Assembly (NCBI GenBank): GCA_914767715.1
Contig: OU612067.1
Location: 27,566,162 to 27,630,161 of the forward strand
DNA from: Membranipora membranacea
Lineage: Eukaryota; Bryozoa; Gymnolaemata; Cheilostomatida; Membraniporidae
DNA: 64,000 bases
Reading direction: 5' to 3'
This document shows, one piece after another, positions 52,095-63,707 of the stretch (position 1 is its first letter; every line of letters begins with the position of its first letter). The notes beneath the pieces are model-generated. The model ran no database searches. It was not told where the DNA came from and saw nothing but the letters and a program-made list of their open reading frames with translations. The translations under genes and the position numbers were made by a program.

Positions 52095-52510
52095 GGTGTG
52101 AAAAATTGAAAGAATATTCTATTAATGGCCTCAATAATTAAAACTGAAAAAGTAGACTAGAAAATTGAAACTTATAGAGCATTGATATCACTATTATGCC
52201 ACAGATTGCAGGGCCTAATTTTTTTTCTCAAACATTTCAACCAACTAATATATATCCAGGAACCTAATGATCTGTTATGTGGTGTATGATCAAACCACCT
52301 TAAGAAATATGATTCCTTCTTTCTCTTTGCTGGAATGATAATAAATACAAGTGTTTTTCATCAACCAACAAACACATGCTCTGAACAAAACGTGAACAAC
52401 TCGCCTTTTTTGTGTGTTGTCATTTAATAAAATTTATTGCAGTTTTCTTAGTTCAGTGATAGAGTAAGGTGGAATTAAAGTTTACACATAATGTGATTCT
52501 TTCAGTCCAG
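52095..52510 (-). repeat. inverted repeat partner of 23700-24082
   Basis: Its reverse complement matches 23700-24082. In copy B it lies next to the 50400-52060 block, but in the 20-24 kb region the two blocks are separated and in swapped order. Confidence 0.8.
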
Positions 52511-52879
52511 ATTACCCTATTTCCAGACTCGAATGAAAGTTTTATCTACAACATAGGATAATTTTTTTGCTTTTGATCCGATAGGTTAAAATCATTGGGA
52601 GTTGTACCCTCATTACTTGTGGGGACGCAACTTCATGCACCGGATACACGCTTATAGAAGAATATCTATAATAATATATGTACAAACCATATACTTAGCA
52701 AACTTTGTTGATGCGCAGACATTGACTGACGGCTCCCAAGTAGGTTTCCATCTCTTGCTTAAAGGAATGAAAAATAACATGGATCAGTGCATGGGCACTA
52801 TGAAATATGATGCAATACTCCTATGCATGAAAATGAATGCTAAAAACATTAAAATCAACCCGTTAAACCGATTTACCAG

Positions 52880-53515
52880 TCATCCATATCATCCAGTCAT
52901 CTCATCATTGTTCTTCCAGCTCTTGAGAGACTGTAGTTGAACACCTTCTTTGGCAAGCTGTCCGAACCTCTTCCTGGTATGGGTCTCTGCAGCCATGTTT
53001 TCAGCCAACTTATATCAGATGTTGTGAGCTTGGCATTGCATCTTATTGATACAATATCAAATTCTCTGTTCTTCAAAGATTGACTTGAATTTCCTTCCTC
53101 TCTGCTTCAAGTTTAACAACTGTCGTTTCTGAACATACATCTGAAAACCATATCAGACTGCAGGGGTTATAGTATTGATTTATTGTCATGATAGTTGTCT
53201 TGATTTCCTAAAACCAAATTACTTTTTATTAAATGTTCGAGCAGACCAAGATTAAAGCAGAACTGACCTGTATATTGCAGTGTTTTCCATCTATGGCACC
53301 AACACAGTGGGAAGGTCCACTGCCACTCAAATCCAGTGGCCACCTTTCTCCAGTCGTAATCAATCTGAGAAGTTTTTTAAGTACTCTATAGCCATGGTGT
53401 ACCATATAGCCTTGCTAGTCCCATATACTATCGATCTGACAGTTGATTCACCCATCCTGAACAGCGGTGCCAAGGTTGTGAAGGTATCACCAGCTGCCAG
53501 ACAAAAGAGTGTCAC
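52880..53515 (-). pseudogene. PIF/Harbinger transposase fragment fused to the DUF6589-like region
   Basis: From about 53515 down, the minus strand reads LCVTLFCLAAGDTFTTLAPL and FRMGESTVRSIV, the N-terminal helix of Harbinger transposases. Next comes FEWQWTF, then (one frame over) HCVGAIDGKHCNIQ, the first catalytic Asp box, followed by a GTCAGT donor at about 53271. A later piece near 52900 has FNYSLSRAGR, the third box, without the Glu context. Its upstream frame is continuous with the DUF6589-like segment. Confidence 0.75.
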
Positions 53516-55229
53516 ACACAGACTTTGGACAGCTGGAATCACATATGCCTTGGTGACATTATCAACCAGCTCTGAACCAGCATAGTAGTCCTTCCCAGCT
53601 TCTGAGGTGATATTGTTAGCGTTTATTACGTTTTTGCAAGCATATAATGTCCCACTGTCAGAGCTAGACTTGTCATTGTAGAGCACTTTGAAAATAAGGC
53701 GTAGCAGGAAACACCATGAACACCATGAAAGTCAGCCATGATGCAGACAAGACCGTCTTTCCGATCTGTTGGTGTGAGACCATCAGCCTGTGCCATCTGA
53801 GCTTTTTGACCACACTTCATACTTAGCCAGTCTCCTAAAATCATGCAAATACAAAAAATTGATTTCAAGGAGAGTAGTGATATACGTGTTGGGTTATGTC
53901 ATATACATATGTGCCTTTCATTTTAAATGTTGAAGTCGACATCCTACACCAATCATTAGAATTTTACTAATATGTATGTATGTATGTATGTATGGATGTA
54001 TCATATGTAATTAATTTTGTCAACAACACAACAAAATTAGGATTAGGAGTTTTCAACATGAATTAAATCCCCTGGGATATTAAAACTTACCCGCTAATGG
54101 TAGGGTTGCTCATATCATCATACGGAACAAAAGAGTGGTAGTAGTCCATCATGGCCACCATATCTGAATGTGATTGCTCACTCTTCTTTTCTACACCAAG
54201 GTTTACCTGAAGATATACAAACATTCAGATCAGCAATGGGCTCCATCATTTCTACCCATTAACACCATAGATCAAAGAAATGTGTCATCTAATAACATTT
54301 GGCTTGAGACATGTACAAGATGTGGGAGTATGGAATCACAACATTGGGATAGAGACTGGAATGGTTCTTGTTGGTAGACATTGATCATCACAATCATTCT
54401 TATATGCTTCATTCCAGAACAACTTTCACATAGTATTCATGAGCCAGATCTTTAGGTGCCAATCACTTCAGACATGGTACATGATCAGAGAGAATAGTTC
54501 TTACTTCATGCACCATGGCAGCTCTCAACCTGGCTTGATCTGCGGCAGATGGAAGAATACAGTCTGGTTACACTTTGTTGAGCTTGTCGAGTGGAGTGAT
54601 TCGTCTCCCCGGAGTGAAAGGCACACGATCACGGAATGCCAGAGATATAATCATGTGTGATAGTTTAGCCTTTTTCTCCACTGTTGAATGTCGACTCTTT
54701 ATTCGTTTGTCCACATTGTCAAATGCCAGCGTGTATGGCTGGCCCCTATCTTTCCACTCCTTGATATCGACGTCAAACTCTTTTGCAGACTCGAACTGCT
54801 TCCTATTTCTAGCGGTTCTAGAGGTACAATCATAGAACGCAGCAAGCTGGTCCATGCACTGCTCAGTAGTGCCACCCTCGATCAGGAGTGAGGCCATGCA
54901 ATTGCGGAATGCTGACATTTTGTTGCTGTAAATAGCAAGACACTTAGCAATTACAGTGTTTATGGCAGGTAGTATTGAATTCACTGTCTTCTGCTGCAAT
55001 CGTAGCTTCCGGATGGTCAGGGTTTTTATCCCTTGCTTAGTTATCGGAAGCCTGGCTGTTGTTTCGGTGTCGAGTTTCAGACTTCAGAAGTGAGTTGGGA
55101 TCCTTTGCATACTACTGGACAGAGCTAGTTCAAGGATCTCATGCTCACCTAGCAGAGCTGCTAATCCGGCTGCAAATTTACCCTCGCTGAACTTATGCAA
55201 GGCGATGGCCTCGGCACAAGTGACCTTCT
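53360..55229 (-). pseudogene. DUF6589-like domain exons
   Basis: The exon from 55229 begins KVTCAEAIALHKFSEGKF after TTTCAG and continues into the frame 54999-54568, with AFDNVDKRIKSRHSTVEKKA and SLAFRDRVPF. After decayed parts (CILPSAADQARLRAAMVHEV; stops at several points) come ILGDWLSMKCGQKAQMAQAD, LVCIMADFHGVHGVSC and SSSDSGTLYACKNVINANNI. Together these fit DUF6589 proteins, seen in sponges, cnidarians and fungi, where GDxLTxxR, ADFH and GT(L/M) are conserved. Function unknown, often transposon-associated. Several stops and frameshifts lie in the middle. The last frame passes straight into Harbinger sequence. Confidence 0.6.
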
Positions 55230-55616
55230 GAAACAAAAACAATAAGGTCCAATCATTTAATTGTGAGCCAGAATATTCTACACACTGATATATACATGCA
55301 ATTTAATATAGGGTATACGTGAGATAGTAGGCCTAATCAAGAAAATGTCTCGTTAAGATTTGGAGACGTAGGTTGTGGCTCTCAAAAAGCTATGCATACA
55401 CAGCAGACAATGTTCATGATGTAGCTCGCAAGTTCTATGCAAATCACGTTCAGCTGGGACTAGTAGAATTCGGCAAAAAGCACTATGCCCAAACCAGGTT
55501 GGTTGTGATTGCAAATATTTCAAGTACACAAATAAAATAATAAGTACACTATGTTACTACTCCTGGGGTAAAGGACTACCAGTAAACTGTGGTTTCTCTA
55601 CTGAGCCAAAACTTAC

Positions 55617-57566
55617 CATAGGATGCCTCAGCAAGTTCATCTTCTTTCTAGCTTTAGGACTAGCGGACTTGTATGGTCGGAATGGTTCGTGTATATAAAC
55701 TTCTGGAAGCTCAATTATATCAACCCAATGCTGCTCTTCATCCTTACTATCTGGTGTGACATTAACTACGGGTTCATCCTCACACAATGCCCTCATATCA
55801 TCCACATCATCTTCTGACCATGGAGACAACTTGGTTTCGGCGGGATCATGGCGTGCTTGACAGGCTGGTTGGGCTACTGTCGGTTCGTCAGGCTCCAGGA
55901 TAGCAGTCAGGTGAAGCCAATTCCTACTTCTTTGAATAAAAACATGACATTAAAAAAATTAACTGCAGGTGGATATCAGGGTAGTATGATTCACAATAGT
56001 TCAAAGAGAAAAATAAATAGCCCTACGCCCTTGCTCGGAATTCAAATTGTGGTAACCAATTCGTTGAGCTACCTTCACCATGTCATTGGCATATATTTCC
56101 CTATTAACAGTGAAAGTGTGGATATATAATATAGTTACGATATATATACACATACATAGATTTGTATATTAGCACAACTTACTGCTGAGAACCGTGTGCA
56201 ACAACTGGGCTTCCACGTCTCTCCGGTGGTCTGAACACTTTCTTCAAAGTCCTTGTAAGTAGGTGGCTCTGCAGAAGTTGGTACCTAGTGAAGGAACCGC
56301 AACAAATCTGGATTACTTTCTCTTGACTCACCAATGAGTTTTCTTCATACCTGAAGTGCTGCGATAAGAACTCCTGAAAATTCAGAAAAAAAAATCAACA
56401 TACTATATTATTATAGTGGTCATATATGTCCCAGTAGGACTGTTGTCTTGTTGGCAATAACCTAAGGAGCAGGCATGTGACCAATCCAGACAATTTGCCC
56501 GACAAATTAGTTACCGTAGCCGCAATATTATGCACATTCAGTCTCTAATTTGATGTCATTAGGGGTCAGCTTTACCGTCCCATCCCATGCTAGTATTGCA
56601 TAACATTTTACCTTTATATAATGAGAGTTTGTTACACACATGCAATGGATCATGTCCACCATATCTCGATGAATACGATACCCCTGTAGTGTTTAATAAT
56701 GGAGTGCCAAAACACACAAACGCATGAGAGGCCCCTTAGATAATGGTACAATTAGAAATGTTTCACATGACCCACCTCTAGCTGGCACTGTATTGTTTTC
56801 TTGAGATGTGGTGACTCTCCAGTAGAGCCAGGTGGATGCGGGCGTTTGCCATCAAACTAAACAAACAAAGGATAATTACTATTAAAAATAAAGGTTTAAA
56901 GTCCATTCAATGAAATTAGTGAGTCCACAAATTACTTGAGTACAGAGCATCACAGTGTATGAATAGAATCAGTAGGCCGAACAACCTGGAGGAGAAGTGC
57001 TATTACTAGCAATTATCATATGAAATTGGTTAAGACTGAAGTAGGCTCAATTGTGTTGTCAAGCTACCAGCTAGACGTTGCGTTGCATTGGTGGAAATTT
57101 GGTATACAAGTTCAAGTTCTATTCTCTGCTAAACATATTCCAAATTTTACAGACTGCTGACTCGATGAATACTTTCTATCATATTTATACCGAGTCTTAA
57201 CTAACCTCGTGCGAACAAGAAACTTAACTACTTTGAATCATTGGTGTAAACTTGCATCATTTAAAAATTGGACATGTCATGGTTGTGGAATAATAATAAA
57301 GTTTACTGGACAGTAAAGTTGACTAACCTGCTGATCCTGATCGGCTGTAGCTAATGGACATGTAAGCAAATCACTGGTACTAGGCTGTGGTGAAGCTGCT
57401 TTATCATCTGTGGCAGATGCTGAAAGTGTGATAAACTCCCAGATGGTCTGGTATGTCACATAAACTGGGATCGCTGCCAGAAGATTGAATATCAATGGTG
57501 TGAGACCAGTAATTGCAACTTGTGTAGATTTTAGCTTGCTTGATGGTTTTGAATGGTCATCTACTT
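55617..57566 (-). CDS. upstream exons of the DUF6589-like gene
   Basis: Exons 57566-57328, 56866-56785, 56373-56351, 56288-56180 and 55923-55617 can be joined with canonical borders and matching phases into an open chain that leads in phase 0 to the exon at 55229. The 57566 exon has a hydrophobic run (ITGLTPLIFNLLAAIPVYV). Next are FDGKRPHPPGSTGESPHLKK, a 23-bp microexon (EFLSQHF), YQLLQSHLLTRTLKKVFRPP and an acidic exon (SEDDVDDMRALCEDEP). None matches a domain I know. The phases were checked by hand; transcription was not tested. Confidence 0.4.
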
Positions 57567-57568
57567 CT

Positions 57569-58110
57569 TGTAATCTAGGCAACTATAATTTGCTAGCTCA
57601 AGGGTTTAATCTTGTAACCAGGAGATTATACTATAGAAATACTAAGTAGATATCTTTCCAACTCTAGCTATTAATCCTTGCTTATATTGCCTGGTTTCAT
57701 AAACTGGTTAGAGAACCTTGTTTATTAATCCTGGTTTATATTACCTTGTTTCATAAACTGGTTAGAGAACCTTGTTTATTAATCCTTGTTTATTCCTTGT
57801 TCCAATAATAAGTGAGTTTATTATTCAGTAATCCTTGTATTGTAGTGTAAGAGTGAGAAGCTAGAGAGTTCTACTTAATCAAGGCCCAGTATGCTCCTTA
57901 TATACTGGGGGAACATTAGGAGCGCACACAATCTAATCAAATAAAAGATTAGCCAATAATAGCTGCTGTATCAGTCTTATAAAGCATGAGTGGAATTGGC
58001 CCAAAGTAATACTATGATTCACCTGGGTGCATCTATTCAAACAAAGGAGCTGGCCTTAATACAAAAGATAAACAATGAGTACGTAGCATACACTCATAGC
58101 GTTCTCATCA
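57569..58110 (-). mobile_element. candidate 3' LTR of the second zinc-finger element
   Basis: On the minus strand it begins TGATGAGAACGC immediately after GGAAGGGAGTA, resembling the LTR start of the element at 25171 (TGTCATAAACGC). It contains CAGTATATAAGGAG as a TATA box and can end at GATTACA at 57569, the same ending as the first LTR. A 54-bp tandem repeat lies inside (57671-57800). No 5' LTR is seen upstream. Confidence 0.5.
57671..57800 (-). repeat. 54-bp tandem repeat, about 2.3 units
   Basis: TTAATCC(T/G)TG(G)...TTTCATAAACTGGTTAGAG recurs at 57671, 57725 and (partial) 57779. Confidence 0.85.
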
Positions 58111-58213
58111 TACTCCCTTCCAGCATTGAAAAATAAAATAACGCGACCAAGAATGGGAAGCTTTGAGTGAGTATGTCCATATGATTGTCTATAATCCTTG
58201 AGTTAATTTTTGG

Positions 58214-58899
58214 CTAGTATGTGTTGAGAGGATATTTAATCCCGACACGCTCTTTTGTAAGAGTAGCCATCTTCTCGTCTATGCTGGCTAATGTCCGAAC
58301 ATGGTCACCTTTGAGCTTGTTCAAAAAGGCTAGTTCCCGGTCTATGTACTTGAGTTTGAGTTGTTGCTCCTGGTGAGAGACTCTGTAAGGTTGAGTTTCT
58401 GTAGCTGGTTTGGGTGATCTGTTAGACTTGTAGTAAGTGGTGCTGGTTTCTGGTTTCCTCGGTGTTCCTCTGATAGGAGATATAGGTTTGGTGATGGTGG
58501 GTAGCTTTAGATCTGCGTACCTTAGGTCTATATCCACAGGTGGGGATAGCGGTCTTCTCCGATCTCTTGAGGTGGACTTTCGGTGGTGTGTAGCACTTGA
58601 GTAAGGGAGAGGAGGACACTTTTTCTGGATCTGGATTTTGTCTCTAGCTGCATGCCAGCTTGCTCGGTCGATTTTAGTTCCATAGCTCTTGGTGTGGTGA
58701 GCTTTTTCGTTGTGGTGGTATATTCCTGTGGCTGAGCTAGATAGGACTCCACATGTATTACAGGCGTGGACTATGTAGTGTGCCCAGGTGTGTAAACGAA
58801 TCTGCTCCTTTGATTTCTCCTTGGTGTTCATTCCACATAGCCGACACTGGTTGGTTTGTTTTTTATCGACTTCAGTAGCTCCTTCTGTCTACCGATCGT
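58214..58899 (-). CDS. zinc-finger exon related to the 24.2-kb ORF
   Basis: From an acceptor at about 58899 (CGGTAG) the frame runs to TAA at 58214. It encodes CRLCGMNTKE, HTWAHYIVHACNTCG and YHHNEKAHH, then a basic Pro/Ser/Thr-rich middle and a leucine-rich helix (LKLKYIDRELAFLNKLKGD). The Cys/His array is collinear with that at 24.2 kb (CPVC, HIWDHYLVYTCYCG, HPHRQH), and both lie directly upstream of a polypurine tract and LTR. It can be spliced in phase 0 to the exon at 59476-59024. Role unknown. Confidence 0.5.
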
Positions 58900-59023
58900 G
58901 AACTCCGAGACATAGGTATCTCTTCCTGGTTTCTGAAAAGATATCGACCTATTAGCGATAGGTTCAAACCTAATGTGGCTAACCCTGATGGGTGATTTTC
59001 TTACTCTACTGTTCAACTCTTAC

Positions 59024-59476
59024 CTGCACTTTTGAGGGTGCTTTCTGGATAGGAGCTGATGGTCTACTGATATTTTCTGGTTCCTGGTTAGCCTCAGTAA
59101 TGGTCTCCTGACCAGTGGTGGTTTCCTGATCCATGTCCAGTGAGCTATCCTGACTACTGGTTTGGATGACAGGAATAGTTCCCTGGTCAGAGTCAGACTC
59201 AGAGGAATCTGAAGAGCTGTCCGAGAGAGATGAGTATTTTGAAGGTCGCATGTTGTTGTTGTTGTTGTGTTTAGGTAATGTCTGGTCATTATCACCTTTG
59301 CATGCTCTATTTATGCTACCTGTTACGTAATAAGTGGGAGGAGTATTAATTGCATAATTGCTCCTCCCCCACTTAACAGGTAGTCTTTTAATTGGTCTCT
59401 CTATGGGATTAACAGATTTCTTGTGCCTAGAGAGAAATGGCCATTCTTCCTCGTCCAATGGCGTTAGAGAACTCAT
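59024..59476 (-). CDS. first exon of the zinc-finger ORF in the second LTR element
   Basis: It starts with Met at 59476 (SSLTPLDEEEWPFLSRHKKS), passes through an Asn run and a Ser/Asp-rich acidic stretch, and ends ...SKVQ at a CAG|GTAAGA donor at 59024. An acceptor about 125 bp downstream keeps the frame into the zinc-finger exon. No counterpart is seen upstream of the 24-kb ORF, whose 5' part is cut off. The acidic, low-complexity composition gives no family. Confidence 0.4.
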
Positions 59477-59967
59477 TTAACTACCATGTTATGCACACAG
59501 AATCTACTCAATTGTGTGCATGCTTAATATAAGCGACCACTGGACCTTTACGAAACTACATTGATGCATAATGAGCAATTGAGGATTCTCGGAGGGAAAC
59601 GCGATAAAATCAACAGAATCCCTTCATCATCCAGCAAACAAATCAAACGAAAAATCTGATATAATAACTAAAATGCAGGCCTACATGGATGGCTGAACTA
59701 TGTCTATAAACATGGCAAATTTGTATGTTCACAAAATGAACTCTCAAGGGTGGTCTACTCGACAGGCATAGCAATTTTAATTCTAAAATAGGAGTTAGCT
59801 TCTCATGCGTATTTTTTATCCGTAGTGTTCAATTTTTTGTTCTGGTTGTTGGTCAGTTCTCATCCAACACTGTTTCAAATACATGTATAGACAGTGTCAT
59901 GCATTAAATATTGGTAGCCTACGACAATGCCCACCTATGTAATACAGCAAATTTTGTTGTGTCTTAC

Positions 59968-60227
59968 CAGGGGGTGAGGCGACGACTGTCCACAATATGT
60001 TGGGTTCTTCCATCTCGAAATCCTTGTGTGTTCTGATAGTAGAGATTCCCATTAATCCTGCGATAACAGTCAGTATAGGTAGGAATAGCTGGATCTCGTG
60101 ATTTGCTGTCAGTCCAGCTGCTACACACAATGTGGATTTAAACTGATCCTCGATGAGAGCAGAGAACAGAAGAGTGTTTGAGTCAGGTTGTACAGTCACA
60201 GTCACAGTTGCAGTCACAGGTTCAGAC
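59968..60227 (-). CDS. exon with membrane segment, probably upstream part of the 57.5-kb exon chain
   Basis: This 260-bp exon has TTTTTAG and GTAAGA borders and encodes SEPVTATVTVTVQPDSNTLL, then IQLFLPILTVIAGLMGI, a likely membrane helix. It ends in phase 1, which fits the acceptor at 57566. The LTR element (57569 to at least 59476) would then lie in the intron between them. A nearby exon at 61030-60736 has a similar PDSxTxxFxAxI motif. No family is recognised. Confidence 0.4.
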
Positions 60228-60735
60228 CTAAAAATTAGAGTTTAACGGTTAAACAGTGATTCATATTTTCATTTGCTCATACTGTGAAATTGAACTTTTT
60301 ATCATCAACCCTATCCTTCCCTTACTAGCCATATCCTATATCATATTCATGGGTTCTGTATCTAAAAATATAATCCACATCCTCAAAAAAATGGAACATA
60401 GAATTTGCACAACATCAAAAATGTTTTGTTATTATTAATACTTATCATTGTCCCCAGTAACTTAATAGCACTATTTATACAGTAAAAACACAACTGAACT
60501 GCAGTTACTTTGCACTGATAGTTTGTCATAACACAAAATCATTGTGCGGCTACGAATCCTAGACAGCGGAAGCCCAGTTCCGTCCGACGAGCCACCATTA
60601 CTTACTCAAATAAACTTAACCAAAAACTTGTAATATTTTTTATTTATATACATTTAAGATTATATCGAGATTCCACATTCTATAAAAATGGTACCATCTG
60701 CTACCCTGCTTAGTACTCAGCATAAAGGGTTAGAG

Positions 60736-61140
60736 TTAGGAAGGTTCATTCACAGCGTCATCAGTGCGCTGACCACCTACTATGATGTTTACCACTATAG
60801 TGGCTGTGAAGCTGCAGGTCATAGAATCAGGGTTCAGCTCCTGCCAAATACCCCACTGCTCTTCATGTAGGTTATCCGGAGATGATGGGATACTCTCAGG
60901 GTGAGGTCTTTTAGACGGCGACCTCATTGTGGACTTCACAGGGCTTTGATAGAGTTCTGTTCGAGTCACGCTTCTGCCAGATTTTCTGGGATCATCAGGT
61001 GATGGTTTAGAAGGAGTGCTGTGAATATCTGTAACAACAATGAAGGTGGTCTTATAATTTACCCAAGAATATAAACTGAGAATAATTATCACAGCTGCCA
61101 AAGACATGATAAACTCACTTTTCCTAGTCATGCTAAAGTA
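60736..61140 (-). CDS. short membrane or secreted protein exons, unrecognised
   Basis: From Met 61131 (MTRKSEFIMSLAAVIIILSL) the frame has a strongly hydrophobic N-terminus. A TTACAG acceptor at about 61031 may start a separate exon (DIHSTPSKPSPDDPRKSGRS). It ends NPDSMTCSFTATIVV...AVNEPS and a stop. The KRPHPE motif is shared with the exon at 56866 (KRPHPP), hinting at an internal duplication of the same gene. Confidence 0.35.
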   Translation of the reverse strand, partial: YFSMTRKSEFIMSLAAVIIILSLYSWVNYKTTFIVVTDIHSTPSKPSPDDPRKSGRSVTRTELYQSPVKSTMRSPSKRPHPESIPSSPDNLHEEQWGIWQELNPDSMTCSFTATIVVNIIVGGQRTDDAVNEPS

Positions 61141-61382
61141 AATATAAAAAAACTGGTTTTTGTTACTTTTGGGTAACAAAAACCGAAACTGTAGGTATAT
61201 AAAATACCTGGATATATTTCACTGGGTCTGTAAGTGGCTGTGATAATCTATTGTACCAAAAGAAATTTGTACTGCCTGTATATGACGATGTTTTACTGAT
61301 GGGCCGAAATCAGTCACATAGGAAAAACTTGAATCAGATAAGAACAAAAATTGAAGACTTCTAGGCATTTCGACTTCCCAAG

Positions 61383-61475
61383 TCCTACTTGTGGTCACAA
61401 CATTTCAGATATAATCGGAAACAGCATATCCTATTTGTGGTCACAACATTTCAGATATAATCAGAAATAGAAACA
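61383..61475. repeat. 47-bp tandem duplication
   Basis: TTGTGGTCACAACATTTCAG plus flanks occurs twice, at about 61388 and 61435. Confidence 0.85.
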
Positions 61476-62197
61476 CAATATCCAGCAAGTACCAAGAACT
61501 TAAATCTTATATCAGAAGTACACATAGACTGCAATATCCAAAATCGAAAAGCAAAACTACTGGAAAGTACCCGATAACCTATATCGAAACACCAGGCTGT
61601 TCCGAAATATATTAATCCCAATCTACTCCATATTAATTTCATTATATAAAGCCTTGTTGTATCAATGATTCATCGGGGAAAACATCCAGCAATGCCCTAC
61701 CCTCCAAAAAGAATTAATTTATGAAATTTAATAATTGGTTGATATATTATTTTAGCATATTTCACATTAGCGATATGGTATCACTTTAATATACTGAAAG
61801 ATTAGACCATCCCTATTAGCCACTAAGTTGGCAGCGATAACAGGCCTTTCTCAGCTGTAAAAGCGAGTCAATACACATACAAAATAGTAATTATTATAAT
61901 GCCACACGAAGGAGGGCTTGTATCATATCCACAAAACTCTATTATAGAATTCTGTGATAATATCTGAAGACATGACACAAAGGTTACAAAGCTAAATGAC
62001 AAGCCTAACCAAAAAACCACTCCCACAGAAACAACGTAGAAAACACAACACATGGAACAGCATTCACACAGTTTTTGAGTTAATTGACCAACTAGGTGGG
62101 CGATTCTTGATACGATTTTAACAACTACTGTCGGTACTAACCTACCCAGTGTTGGTGTTTTGTAATACAGGTATGATTGTAGACATGACATATCAAG
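61476..62197. other. intergenic stretch, nothing assigned
   Basis: AT-rich, with no recognised coding or RNA feature. Confidence 0.35.
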
Positions 62198-63707
62198 TCA
62201 ATGGTTTTTTGATCTCCTCTCTATAGCCTGGTTGTGAGCAGAAAAGTTTAGATGCAGGAAGAAGCGGAATCTGGAGGCTGTCATGTATTTCACTATCGTC
62301 TTGTATCGCTTAATCCATGAAAATGTCTGTTCAGCGCACTCGGTGTTAGCATTGGCAATCGGTGCGAACTTTGGAAGACTGTGGTGAAACTCACACTCTG
62401 GGTCAGTCGGATCACATTCTGCTCTGCGATGGCCAGCAATATGGAAATTGTCTACCAAGTACTCAACTTCCAATAACTTCTCAGCTCCGATGTTGCCTGT
62501 TAGGTTTTTGAGGAATGGCTTGAACTCACACGCTCTGTCGTATCCAATGAATTTAATATTCATGCCAGGCTCCTCCACCAGCTTCAGCAGCTGGACGAAA
62601 AGTTGGCTGGAACTTTCACAAGTGTAAAGCTCTCTGCAGTGCAAGATGATGCCACATGGCCTCACAACAGCCATTACACCCGCAGTTTTTTCATGAAGCC
62701 GCCTGACATTGTTGGCGCCTTTTACAAGAGACGATTTGGTCAGGAATTTTAAGAGTCATGAGATGCTTTTTAGGAGCCGGCTCTTCACTTATACACCCAA
62801 CATGCTGTTTGCAAAACTTGGAGGCTTTCTGATGTTGACCACCTAAGATGGGCTGTTTCCTCATTTTGAAACTATTCTTGGCATGTTTCTGGCTAGTTTA
62901 AAGGTCTCCCGAGGTGCTGCGCAGATCGCCGTGACAACTTCTCGTTACCATCACAAACTACAAACCCCTCAGCACATCCAGCTACATCACATCGATGACC
63001 TTTCCAACTGTTCTCTGAAGTGAAAACAATCTGCACAGCTTCGTCACAGACATCGTCGATATCGATCCTATTTGATATGGTGTCTACATACACTGTTACA
63101 TTCCCCTTAAAGAATGCTAGTAATTCAAACATAAAGTAGGCGTCTTCTATTCGGGTTTCATGTAGCTCACCGCGAATTTGTGATGTACCATACAGTCTGT
63201 TATATCTCTCAGTGACATCCTCAAAACTACGCCCCAATTCCATATCAACAGCCACTTCTTTAATATATCTAGTCTGAAAGGCGGGAGTACGAGATATTAG
63301 TATGTATTCTGGTAGAGCAGGATTGTAGTAGTATGTCCGTGCATTCGGGTTGTTCGTTGATGTTTTTTCCTTGTGTGAGTGCCAATATTGTGTTGCACAT
63401 TTGGAGCACGTGAAATGGTATGCCTTGGCTGGCACTACCCCGTCAATCATGTATAGCGAAAGTTAATGTTTCGTTTATTTATTTGGGGAGGGAATTCTTT
63501 ATACTTTTTCACCACATCAAGGTGACTTTTCGATTTGAGGGTCATCTCATTTGTGGTTGGATAAGGGCGTCTATGTAGCAAACATACAACATGATTACCC
63601 AAAATATTGTTCCTTTCCTCACTATCTGGCATTTCAGACTTACGTTGCTGTGTCTCAAAATAGGTACGAATAGAATAAAGGTCTGCCTCACTCATTGGTG
63701 ACACCAT
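62198..63707 (-). pseudogene. KDZ-superfamily transposase with CxC5/CxC6-like clusters
   Basis: The frame 63450-62893 has FTCSKCATQYW (Cys pair of the CxC5-like cluster), PEYILISRTPAFQTRYIKEV, then GHRCDVAGCAEGFVVCDGN, as in the CxC6 cluster found with KDZ transposases. Downstream the frame 62674-62198 contains VMAVVRPCGIILHCREL, IKFIGYDRACEF (catalytic Asp region), VDNFHIAGHR and NTECAEQTFSWIKRY (acidic residue box), all typical KDZ signatures. The upstream frame 63707-63447 is probably its N-terminus. At least two frameshifts (near 63447 and 62690) break it. KDZ elements are known from fungi and animals, and terminal repeats were not found here. Confidence 0.8.

Noticed and set aside
52602-52940. 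112-residue plus-strand ORF as a gene
   Set aside because: It lies antisense to the Harbinger C-terminal box (FNYSLSRAGR) and has no splice or motif support.
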